Assembly: GCA_020636225.1 (NCBI GenBank)
Contig: JACJYI010000005.1
Span: 248,001-312,000, forward strand
DNA from: Lewinellaceae bacterium
Lineage (GTDB): Bacteria > Bacteroidota > Bacteroidia > Chitinophagales > Saprospiraceae
Direction: 5' to 3'
Length of the DNA stretch: 64,000 bases
Under the pieces are notes generated by a model. The model was not told where the DNA came from and searched no databases. It worked only from the letters and a program-made list of their open reading frames with translations. Below, piece after piece: positions 35,160 through 44,600 of this stretch (position 1 is the first letter of the stretch; every line of letters starts with the position of its first letter). The position numbers and the translations under genes were made by a program.

Positions 35160-35235
35160 TATTGGAACTTTCTACATGGACGAAAGATCAGCCAAACCAG
35201 ATATGCTTTGGCAGCCTAACCACTCAATGTGTTTT

Positions 35236-35245
35236 AATATATTGA
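35236..35245 (+). promoter_or_regulatory. AATATATTGA box before the second TPR gene
   Basis: It is identical to the 10-mer at 28919-28928 in front of the paralogue, and lies 3 nt before ATG 35249. A shared promoter element is one explanation. Chance is more likely here because this region is A/T-rich. Confidence 0.3.
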
Positions 35246-35248
35246 AAA

Positions 35249-37189
35249 ATGATAAGAATAGTATTATTAGTGTTTATTTGTCTTCCATTATTACTTGGGG
35301 GACAGGAAGTTGATTCAATTTCAATGGTTTCGAATTTAGATAGTTTGTTTAAGCTATCTCTTAAATATGCTAAAAGTAAAGATTACATACAGGCTATTGA
35401 GATATGTTCACAAGGAGAGGATATTGTATTAAGTAAATTTGATAAATCTTCAGTAATATATGGAAGATGCTGTTTAAATAGAGGTATTATATTTGATTTA
35501 AAGAATGATTTAATTCATTCCGAAAAATCATTATTGGAGGCGATATCAATATTTAGAGAGAAACTTGGAAAGAGTGATACAATTTACATTAAAAGCGTTA
35601 AAATACTTGGAATAGTTTATGCAAAGATGAGCAACTTCTCAAAGTCCGAGAATTTATTACTAGAGGTTGCAGATATTCAGAAAAACGTGTTTGGTGATAT
35701 TGATGTTGAGTACGGTCTAACCCTTAATAATCTATGCAGATTATACACTATTTGGGGGCGATACGAAGATGCTTTGGTTTATGGTGAAAAGAGTGTCGAT
35801 GTTATTATTAGGAGCCTTGGAAGACAAGACGCTAAATATGCAACCTGCTTAAATAATCTTGGAATTGCATATAAAGAGGCAGGAGAATTTAAAAAAGCGG
35901 AAACATGTTATATTGAAGTTTTAGATGTAATAGGTGAGCTTTTTGGTGAGATGCATGAGCAATATGCTAATGGACTGAATAATCTTGCTAATTTGTATAA
36001 ATTATTGGGCAGGTACGAAAAAGTTGAATCTTATCATTTAAAGGCAAAGTCTATTCGTCAAGAATTGTTTGGAATAAATAGTATGGAGTATGCTACAACT
36101 CTTGTAAATCTGGCTAACTGGTATGTGTTTAACAACGAATATTTTAAAGCCAGACCATTGTATATTGAAGTAATTTCGATTATTGAAAATATTCATGGAA
36201 AAAGACATCCTCAATATGCGAATGCACTTTCAAATTTAGGAAATCTATTGTTTCAATTAAATGATCTTACTAGATCTAAAAAATTGATAAATGAGGCATT
36301 GCTTATTCAGGAGGATATTTTAGGTAAAGATAATTCCTCTTATTTGGCTAGTTTGGGTATATTGGCTAATATATTTAGGGTGACTGGGGAATTAGCTGTT
36401 GCTGATACATTATATTTGGAGATAAAGGATATTCTTAGTCGCAAATATTCAAAAAATAAACTGGATTACGCATTAGTCTGCATTAATATAGGAGGTCTAT
36501 ATTTTGATATGAATAAGCTCATGGAGTCTGAGTGCTATCTTTTAGATGGTTTATTTCTTATTGATAGTGTAATGGGTTCAGATAATATATATTATGCCAA
36601 GGCGCTTAATAATATTGCAGAATTATATAGGGAGACTTCGAGGTACGAATTGGCAGAAAATGCATATATTGAATCACTGAAGATTCGGGAGTTTCTTGCG
36701 GGAAGAAGAAGTTTAAATTATATTTTAGGTTTAAATAATTTAAGTCTTTATTATGAGGTTAGTAAAGAATATCAGAAAGCAGATAGTTTGCTAATTGAGG
36801 TTTCAAATATTGAAATTAATCAGATGATTCGAGCAGGTTTATTTCTAAATGAACAAGAGTATTTGAAATATTCAATAATATTTCAAGATAAATTTAATAT
36901 TATTCTTTCAATTTTACAAAGCCGGTATAATAATTATATTATTGATAGTTCGCTCGCTAGTATAGCTTATAACTATGTATTAAATTATAAGGGGTTGTTT
37001 CTTACAGATGCGTTACGGATTCGATCGTTAATTAGCAGGACTTGTGGCTTGGATACTTTATTTCAGAATTTGGAGAATGTTAATCGGCAATTGTATCATT
37101 TGTATACTGGGAGTATAGTCTATAATGAAAGTTATGATATGAAATTGAATAATGAAGCGATTGCTTTAAAAAATCAAATAGGAGAGTAA
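35249..37189 (+). CDS. Secreted TPR protein, N-terminal half of a split TPR-CHAT protein
   Basis: The 646-residue protein has a signal peptide (MIRIVLLVFICLPLLLGGQ) and about ten kinesin-light-chain-like TPRs ('YGLTLNNLCRLYTIWGRYEDAL', 'YANGLNNLANLYKLLGRYEKVE'). It aligns in order with residues 1 to about 660 of the paralogue at 28934-32167. It ends at TAA 37187-37189. The same frame then continues with no frameshift into the CHAT half, so the ancestral form was one protein. Base composition is far more A/T-rich than the surrounding genes, suggesting transfer. As written it would be an exported TPR protein without protease domain. Confidence 0.85.
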   Translation: MIRIVLLVFICLPLLLGGQEVDSISMVSNLDSLFKLSLKYAKSKDYIQAIEICSQGEDIVLSKFDKSSVIYGRCCLNRGIIFDLKNDLIHSEKSLLEAISIFREKLGKSDTIYIKSVKILGIVYAKMSNFSKSENLLLEVADIQKNVFGDIDVEYGLTLNNLCRLYTIWGRYEDALVYGEKSVDVIIRSLGRQDAKYATCLNNLGIAYKEAGEFKKAETCYIEVLDVIGELFGEMHEQYANGLNNLANLYKLLGRYEKVESYHLKAKSIRQELFGINSMEYATTLVNLANWYVFNNEYFKARPLYIEVISIIENIHGKRHPQYANALSNLGNLLFQLNDLTRSKKLINEALLIQEDILGKDNSSYLASLGILANIFRVTGELAVADTLYLEIKDILSRKYSKNKLDYALVCINIGGLYFDMNKLMESECYLLDGLFLIDSVMGSDNIYYAKALNNIAELYRETSRYELAENAYIESLKIREFLAGRRSLNYILGLNNLSLYYEVSKEYQKADSLLIEVSNIEINQMIRAGLFLNEQEYLKYSIIFQDKFNIILSILQSRYNNYIIDSSLASIAYNYVLNYKGLFLTDALRIRSLISRTCGLDTLFQNLENVNRQLYHLYTGSIVYNESYDMKLNNEAIALKNQIGE

Positions 37190-37201
37190 GCTGTAGGTTC
37201 T

Positions 37202-38488
37202 ATGAATGGAAGTGAACTAACTTCGTGGCGGGATGTTTTGGACGGTTTGTCGGAATTCGAATGTGCTGTTGAGTTTCTTCGTTTTAAAGTTGATTTTCCA
37301 TATTCATTAGACACAGTAGTTTATGCTGCATTGGTGTTAAAACCTGGAATGGAGTACCCATTTTTCATCCCCTTATTCGAGGAGAGGGAATTAACGAAAG
37401 AAATTCATTTGATGGCCAATCGTTCGCAAATTAATGATTTGTATAAATTTTCGTTACAGGGAGAAAGTAATGAATTGCATAGACTAATATGGGAGCAATT
37501 GGAAGGCGAGATGAATGGTGTTCGTAAGATTTATTGTTCTCCTATAGGTGAGTTGAATCGCATTAACCTGGGTGCCATTCCAATAAATAGAAGCTCTACT
37601 TTCGGAGATCAGTATGACCTTGTGTTGGTCGGAAGTACTCGACAATTAGTTGTCAAAGAACCTAAACTACAGGATGGAGAAGATAGGACTGCTTATGTTT
37701 TAGGTGGTGTCCATTATCAATGCGATTCCACTTTTGTTTCCGATAGGGATCTTATTGCTGATCGCGGGGATGATAACTTGGATGATACGTTTTCAGACAG
37801 CACATACAGAGGTACAGTATTGCGGTACTTGCCTCATTCGATGGAGGAAGCTATAGATGTGCAGGCCTTGCTGACCAATACAGGCTTCAGTGTCCAGTTG
37901 GATACGGCTCAACTCGCTACTGAAGCCGCCTTTAAACAGTTGGGGTCCAATGGGCCTTCTCCATCTATTATCCATGCAGCGACTCATGGCTATTTTTTCC
38001 CTGATCCTAAGTTGAACAAGGATGGAGTCGCTGAGGTCAATTCGACAAATGCCTATCGGATGGCTGTGCAACCGCTTATGCGCTCTGGTATTCTTCTGTC
38101 TTGCAGTGCTGAGGCCTGGTCTGCCGGTGGAGGAACCGACGGCAGTGAGGATGGTGTACTCACCGCATACGAGATTTCACAAATGGATTTACGGGGTACT
38201 GAGCTGGTGGTGTTGTCTGCCTGTGAGACTGCCCTTGGGGATATTGTGGGGACAGAAGGGGTGTATGGACTTCAACGTGCCTTCCGAATTGCTGGTGTAA
38301 AGAACCTGATCATGACTCTCTGGAAAGTCAATGATGCCGTTTCCAAACAGTTCTTTACGGGATTCTACGAGTATTATATCAAGGACAAGATGTCCATCCA
38401 TGATGCTTTCCGCACTGCTCAGTCAGATCTGAGGAAGCTGTATCCTGAATCACCCTACTTGTGGGCAGGGTTCATCCTGCTACAGTAG
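37202..38488 (+). CDS. CHAT-domain protein, C-terminal half of a split TPR-CHAT protein
   Basis: The 428-residue frame covers the linker end and whole CHAT domain. The dyad is intact: His262 ('AATHGYF') and Cys341 ('VLSACETALG'). The last ~100 residues are nearly identical in sequence to the first paralogue. ATG 37202 lies 12 nt after the TAA that ends the TPR half and in the same frame. The product would lack a signal peptide and so stay in the cytoplasm, unless the stop is read through or is a sequencing error. Base composition changes from A/T-rich to the window norm at about 37.8 kb. Confidence 0.85.
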   Translation: MNGSELTSWRDVLDGLSEFECAVEFLRFKVDFPYSLDTVVYAALVLKPGMEYPFFIPLFEERELTKEIHLMANRSQINDLYKFSLQGESNELHRLIWEQLEGEMNGVRKIYCSPIGELNRINLGAIPINRSSTFGDQYDLVLVGSTRQLVVKEPKLQDGEDRTAYVLGGVHYQCDSTFVSDRDLIADRGDDNLDDTFSDSTYRGTVLRYLPHSMEEAIDVQALLTNTGFSVQLDTAQLATEAAFKQLGSNGPSPSIIHAATHGYFFPDPKLNKDGVAEVNSTNAYRMAVQPLMRSGILLSCSAEAWSAGGGTDGSEDGVLTAYEISQMDLRGTELVVLSACETALGDIVGTEGVYGLQRAFRIAGVKNLIMTLWKVNDAVSKQFFTGFYEYYIKDKMSIHDAFRTAQSDLRKLYPESPYLWAGFILLQ

Positions 38489-38669
38489 TTGGTTATCAGT
38501 TTGAATATTTATCCCAACCAGACTCATGAATAAGGTGCCGGTTAGGACTTTGGATCACGGTATGATATTTCGTTTTCAACTGTTTGGGGTGTTTTCATAA
38601 GTTTTTTCAAGGAGTGTGTCACCTTTCCCCTCCTGGTCAAATCCATGGGAAACACAAAAGATTTCAGCC

Positions 38670-40676
38670 ATGAACACATTGACCAACCTGCTTTCCCGTC
38701 TTTGCCTCGTTTTTTCGTTGATGATCCTGTGGCCGGCAGTGGGCCTCCAGGCCCAAACCGGACCGGATCTCGATCTGAAGGTTCCGGTCAAGCGGGAGGC
38801 CATGCCTGCAGGGCAGGGAAAGGTGACCGTCCACTTGCGCAACTTGCTCGTGGGGCATACCTACCATCTGTACCTGACCACCGCCAACTGTGATGCCCTC
38901 ACGGGAAAGACCCTGCTCTGGACCAATGCCGTTGGGCAAGGTATGGATTGTTTCGAGGCATTCACTGCCTTGTCGAACGAGGCCGATCTCTCCTGGACCA
39001 ACACGACAGGTTCGTCAGTACTGCTGTCAGTAGTTCCGAAAGGCGAAGTGGCGGCAAAACCGGTTGTGCGGACGGATTCCTTATTCGGTGTCACCAACCA
39101 GTTCGACCTCGACTCCCTGCTCGCATCACTGTTTATCGCTGATGGTGGAGTCAAGGTGAGTAACGTACAAACGATCGGAAGCGATTCATGCAGGGCCTTC
39201 TTCTCCAATGGGGATAACGCTGTGGGCTTGCAAAGTGGCCTGTTGCTGAGCACGGGTGTCACCTTCCAGGCAACAGGGCCTAATGATCAGATGGTCGCCA
39301 GTACTTCAATGGGAAGACCAGGTGATGTGAATATCGGTAAGATTCTATTTGGACAGTTCAATGTTGACGCGGCCGGCGTTGTATTCGATTTTATACCTTC
39401 CAGTAACCATATTTCATTCCAGTTTGTCTTTGCTTCTGAGGAGTATCCAGAGAATGTCTGTACTAATTTTCAGGATGCAATCGGCCTCTTCATTACCGGC
39501 CCTTCGTCAACGTGGCCCTATAACTACAATGCCCGGAATATGGCCCTGATCCCGGATACCAACATTATTGTCAATGTCAACTCGATCAACCCCGGTATGG
39601 TTGGCAATCCAATGGTCGATCCGGAGGATTGTCTGACTCTGGACTATTCGTCCCTCTATGTCGATAATCTGGCAGGACAGCAACTTCGCTTTGACGGCTT
39701 TACAGTGCCTTTGCAAACGGGCATTGAGGTTATCCCGTATCAGAAGTACACATTGAAAATCGTCATTGCGGATGCCGGCGATGGAATCCTGGATTCCGGC
39801 TTCTTTATTGCCGGAGGGAACGTTCAAGCGTTTATCGAGTTGGATACCATTGATTTTGGGCCATACCTGATTTGTGAGGACGATGTTTATACGTTTGAAG
39901 GGCAGGGCTATGCACCAGGTGAGTACTTCATTCCTGTCCTGGATCAGAATGGCCTGGATTCTTTGATCATCCGACTGACGGTGTGGGGTGATGAACATGT
40001 GGAATATGATCTGGGGGTCATCCATCTTTGTCAGGAGGATACGGTCAGCATTGGAGGATATAACTGGACCGTATGGGATGAAGGTTATCAGGAGATCACC
40101 ATCCCCAAGATGAACTATCCTTATTGTGACAGTACCATTCTGTTCGAGATCACCCCTGTAACCCTTCCAGTTCAATTATCCCATGATGGTCCTTTGACAT
40201 TAACCGATACCCTGGTCACCATCTCTGCCCAATTTGACACAAGTGTCGTCAGTCTCATGTGGACGGACTCAGATGGTAATTTCCTGGATAACGATAGTAT
40301 CCTGGTTGTGAGTGAGCCGGGCCTCTATTGCTTGGTGGTTACCAATGCGGATGGATGCACCGCAATGGCCTGCACAGAGATAGAATATGACGCGGGAACG
40401 GCAATCAATTCAGTCGGTGTCCTGGAAGAGATCGGTTCGATGTGGCCGCAACCAGCCAATCAGGAGGTTCACCTCCGGCTGAATACATTGGTCATGCAAC
40501 AGGGAGTGCAGATTATTGTCAGAGATATTGCCGGGAGGCAAGTCTATCTGTGGTATGGCATGGCGGCTGAAACGATCATCCCTGTCGGGGAATGGCCTTC
40601 CGGGATGTACACGATTCAGGCGATGACAGGACACAACAACAAGACAGTTATCGGAAAGCTGCTAGTCCAGCACTAA
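38670..40676 (+). CDS. Choice-of-anchor L protein with T9SS type A sorting domain
   Basis: The 668-residue protein has a signal peptide (ending ...VGLQAQ) and a beta domain (about 30-135). The choice-of-anchor L domain (about 150-400) shows 'GLQSGLLLSTG', 'FDFIPSSNHISFQFVFASEEYPE' and 'AIGLFI'. Ig/PKD-like segments follow, then a type A T9SS C-terminal domain (about 590-668, 'MWPQPANQEVHLRL'). It is expected at the cell surface or secreted, perhaps as an adhesin. The upstream frame to 38616 is ignored because ATG 38670 opens the signal peptide. A strong terminator follows. Confidence 0.88.
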   Translation: MNTLTNLLSRLCLVFSLMILWPAVGLQAQTGPDLDLKVPVKREAMPAGQGKVTVHLRNLLVGHTYHLYLTTANCDALTGKTLLWTNAVGQGMDCFEAFTALSNEADLSWTNTTGSSVLLSVVPKGEVAAKPVVRTDSLFGVTNQFDLDSLLASLFIADGGVKVSNVQTIGSDSCRAFFSNGDNAVGLQSGLLLSTGVTFQATGPNDQMVASTSMGRPGDVNIGKILFGQFNVDAAGVVFDFIPSSNHISFQFVFASEEYPENVCTNFQDAIGLFITGPSSTWPYNYNARNMALIPDTNIIVNVNSINPGMVGNPMVDPEDCLTLDYSSLYVDNLAGQQLRFDGFTVPLQTGIEVIPYQKYTLKIVIADAGDGILDSGFFIAGGNVQAFIELDTIDFGPYLICEDDVYTFEGQGYAPGEYFIPVLDQNGLDSLIIRLTVWGDEHVEYDLGVIHLCQEDTVSIGGYNWTVWDEGYQEITIPKMNYPYCDSTILFEITPVTLPVQLSHDGPLTLTDTLVTISAQFDTSVVSLMWTDSDGNFLDNDSILVVSEPGLYCLVVTNADGCTAMACTEIEYDAGTAINSVGVLEEIGSMWPQPANQEVHLRLNTLVMQQGVQIIVRDIAGRQVYLWYGMAAETIIPVGEWPSGMYTIQAMTGHNNKTVIGKLLVQH

Positions 40677-40704
40677 CCGTTCGTAAAGATGGAAATTGCG
40701 ATGG

Positions 40705-40735
40705 GGGCAGTCCGGGCGACCGGGCTGTCCCTTTT
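40705..40735 (+). terminator. Rho-independent terminator
   Basis: GGGCAGTCCGG, GCGA tetraloop, CCGGGCTGTCCC pairs with a single bulged T and one G-T pair, and is followed directly by TTTT. It lies 29 nt after the stop of the anchor-L gene and separates it from the next transcript. Confidence 0.8.
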
Positions 40736-40926
40736 GCATTGACCCGCCTGGCAGATCGACCACATCCCGGCTTCTTTGAGACAACTGGATGATCACCTGG
40801 CCTGGAAATCCTGGTATGGCGGTGTAACCTTGGTCGTGGTGTTCAAATCAATAGGAGAACACGGAAACGAACGGAGATGATCCGGCTTCCGTGAGCTAAT
40901 TTCTTAACATTGAAAAAGAGAACACC

Positions 40927-41538
40927 ATGAACTCATCCATCATCTTCACCGCTGTAAAAGCTGCCTTGCTGAGTGTCTTGTTGATCAGTCAAACTACAGC
41001 TGGTTTCTGCCTCAATCCATGGTCAACGACGCTTTCCGCCCCGGTCGTGTGGCATCCACTGGAGGTGCAGGAAGGGTTGGCTGCCATTCGGGTCACCGAC
41101 CTGGTCCCGGGAATGGAATACAAACTGGAACTGTCCGGAGAAGGCAGTCTGTGCATGGAATGGTTTTCCCTGAAGAATGGCAGCCAAATTATCCGGGAGC
41201 CTGCAAAACACATCATTTTCATTGCAGAAGGGACAGAGGTCAAACTGATGTGGGACCAGGTCTGTGAAGCACATTTCACCATGAATCTGATCCATGTAGA
41301 AAAAGAACTCGCCACCAGGCATCCTGGCGTAGAGGAGACTACTGAACTACACACCCTGCACATCAATGGAGTGGAGGACCTTCGTTCGCTGGATACGACT
41401 GACGTTGGCGGCCTCGCCACTACCGATGGACCGGGTGACAAACTTCAGGGAAGGATCGAATGCCAGAATACACGTTATCCAGGTGAGTTACAGGCCTTCT
41501 GTCAATTGGATAAGGTGCGAGGAAAGAACACATATTGA
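40927..41538 (+). CDS. Exported protein of unknown function
   Basis: The 203-residue protein has a signal peptide (about 1-27) and a beta-sandwich-like segment 'VTDLVPGMEYKLELSGEGSLCMEWF'. This weakly recalls the N-terminal domain of the anchor-L protein upstream ('LRNLLVGHTYHLYL'). The C-terminal third is acidic and poorly structured and contains two Cys. No sorting domain was recognised. It lies 82 nt before the giant T9SS gene and might be co-transcribed with it. Confidence 0.55.
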   Translation: MNSSIIFTAVKAALLSVLLISQTTAGFCLNPWSTTLSAPVVWHPLEVQEGLAAIRVTDLVPGMEYKLELSGEGSLCMEWFSLKNGSQIIREPAKHIIFIAEGTEVKLMWDQVCEAHFTMNLIHVEKELATRHPGVEETTELHTLHINGVEDLRSLDTTDVGGLATTDGPGDKLQGRIECQNTRYPGELQAFCQLDKVRGKNTY

Positions 41539-41620
41539 TCGCCACATCCCATGCTTGCAATAATTGAGGATTTCTTCAGTGGCTCAGTCAATCATCGGAC
41601 TTTACCCCTACTTTTAGAAT

Positions 41621-44600
41621 ATGGAGTATAGAGCAGTTCTTCGCCCCTTGGTCGGTATCTGGATCATTCTGCTGTTTGGAGTAAATGTCATCATGGGCCA
41701 AAGTATCGTTTTCCTGCCCCAGGAAGGAGACCGTACAGTCTGTATGGATCACAAACAATCCCTCCTGGTTGAGAACCCGGGTCCTGAGATCACGAGTCCT
41801 GTATATATCACCTTCCTGCTTCCATGCGGGATGATCTATCAACCAGGGAGTGTATCCGGAGCCCAGGAGGAAACGATCACTGATCTTCAGAATCCTGTGT
41901 TTTCCCTGGCCGGCTTGCCCGCCGGAGCCAGTCTGACCATCCGTATCGGTGTGACGGTTACCTGCGAAGCATTGACTTGTTTGAATCAGGGATACCAGTA
42001 CAAGACGACGGCCAGTCTGGATGTGGATGGAGTTGTCAAGATGTTTCCGTCTGATCCATATAACGTTGAGACCCCGCGATTGGTCATTACGAAAGTCAAT
42101 AAATCCTACATTGAGGCAACACAGGGCCAGATCCTTACCCGTACGTTGACCATACGGAATACGCGTTTGGGGCGATTGAGTGAATTCTTGTTCACGGATG
42201 AGATTCCCAAACAACTCCAGATCAGTTCGAATGATGGTGTCGATGCAGGTAGTACGACACTTCAGCTCAGACGCATATTTGATGCAGTAGAGTTCAAGAA
42301 GATTGGCAATAAGGACGAATTTCTGGACTTCAATGAGGAGGTCGTCATCACAGAGACCGTTGAGGTGAAGAACTGTTCATTTGACGGCACGGATGCGGTG
42401 AGTACCATTCGGGCATCCTGGGGCTGCGAGAATGCCATTTGCCAGCAGGCCGAGGTAAAGACTCTCGTTTATATCGAACCGCTTTCGTTGAAAGGCAGGA
42501 TCGATTCGATTGTGATCCGAACAAAACCGGCTACTTGCTATGCAGGGATGAATGTGGAACAAAACTTTGAAATAAGGAACACCAGTGCCTATTCTTCCAT
42601 CGTCAATGCGAAGCTCGACTTATGGATGGATGACCCGAATGTCTCCCTCGTGACGGAACCGGTCACGATCACGATCAATGGGCAGACCGCTGCTTCTGCC
42701 ATCTGGCCTGGTGCGACGTGGACGTCGGATTGTGGTGAGGCCGTCACAGACTCGTTTGCAATGTATTTGCCACCAATTCCTCCGGGGCAAACCCTGGTAG
42801 TGGCCTATGACTTCCATACTTGTGCACCGGCAGGTTGCAGATTGATCGATGGCGATTGGAAATGGGCACTGGCATATGAAAAGAGTTGTGCCGGGCCCGG
42901 CGATCAATTTTTCAAGTTCAGGGATACTGTCTTCAATAAAACACCACTTTTTACAGGCGGGATGTCATTTGAAGGGTCAACAAATGGTGATATCCTGAAT
43001 GGCCAGGTCATTGAACTGGGTCTGAACATCCCGGAAGGCATGACAGAACAACCTGGTCAGGGTTGGGAGGCCTGGATTAACGTGCCATGTGGCTTCGTCA
43101 TTCTTGATTCGATTTTTCCGGTGAATGGGATCTTGCCTACAAAAAAAGAGTTCATTGCTGGACCCTTAGGGGTTATACTCCATCTGGAGTATCCGCTGCC
43201 GATGGGTCAGGGAGGAGTGGCCATCCCGTTGCGGTTGCAGATGTTTTGTGATAGCATCTGTACCGGACTGCCATGTGATTATACGTTGGAGACCAGTTGC
43301 GGCGGGAGTTGTCTGGGGCCGACGGCGGAATTGATCCTGGAAGGCTTTGCCCAATTCAATTTGAATAGCGACTGTCCAGAGGGATTTAATCCGTATCTCT
43401 GTACCAAGCGAACATTGCCGGTAGATTGTGTTGGCGAACCCTGTCCGGATACATTGACCGTGTATTTTGATCATACCATGATCATGGAGCGCATGAGCCT
43501 GGGCCTGGCTGACAATAATGATGATTTCCAGCCAGATCCGGGAGGGCAGCTGGACTTCGGCAAGATCAGGCTCGATCGGGCAATGCCGGGCGATACGGTC
43601 AGGCTGGTAATGGACGGCATAGTCCGTTCAGAAATTCCAGGGGATGAGTTCGAATCGGTTTGGTTTCGGGTCAAATTTGGGAATGCAGGTGGCCTGCCGG
43701 TAGTTGAGGACCAGCAGGACGGTGAGTTTTATAAACTGCTTACCGGTATGGAGAATATCGGGAATTCCCTGCATGTGGTGGATGCGTCCACGGGTCAGTC
43801 ATTTAATGCACCAGTACAGTTTTCCTTCAATCCGATTGATAGCCTGATGTGGATCAGGGTACATGTTGATTCTCTGATAGCCACAACAGGATCAATTCCG
43901 AATGGATATCGGATCGGCCATCTGGATTCCTTGCGATTGGAGTGCCGGTATTTAATGAAGCAGATCTATCAGCCAATCCCACCAAACTACCAGAAGTTTG
44001 CAGTGAAATTATCTGCCAAGAGTAATGTCTTCCTTTTTAATGGTGATTTTTCAGATGAGATCAGTCGGAGGGTGTGTCCATGTCCGTCGGATGTACTTGC
44101 CTATACTTGTGTAAAGAAAGAAACATTCAAAAATAATGTGCTATTCCCTCTGTGCTATGATACGATTCATTCCATTCTATCTATGAGCTATGGCATTGTG
44201 GATAATTTCTTTCCCTTTGAGTATAGGCCATTGATTGATTCTGTATTGAACTATTGCGTTGTTTCGGATGGGTTCGAGATCATTGGTGCGAAACTGACCA
44301 GGTACAAGATCAACGGAAACCCATCCGTCATTACGTCGATCGAATTGCCTGTTCAGGAAGTCAGCCCTGGTATTTATTGTTTAGAAGTGAACTCAGCGAT
44401 TCTTGCGCTGCAAGAGGAGTCCAGCCTTTTTGAGGTCACACTCGACAAGGTCTCCACCTATTGTGAGAGACAAGGTTTGGGGAAAGCAGAAGTAGATATA
44501 GCCATTTCACCATTTGCAAGGCGTTGGAATGACGGAGAAGAGAATCTCTCGGCTCGGTTGACTCATATTTGGGAGCGAACGGTCCCCGTGTTCCGGACAC

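Noticed and set aside
28934..38488. Craspase/Csx29-like CRISPR-associated TPR-CHAT
   Set aside because: There is no Cas gene or array in the window, and both TPR halves carry signal peptides, so they are exported rather than cytoplasmic.
41588..42214. Minus-strand open frame opposite the start of the giant T9SS gene
   Set aside because: It is a shadow of the well-supported + strand gene and has no protein-like features.
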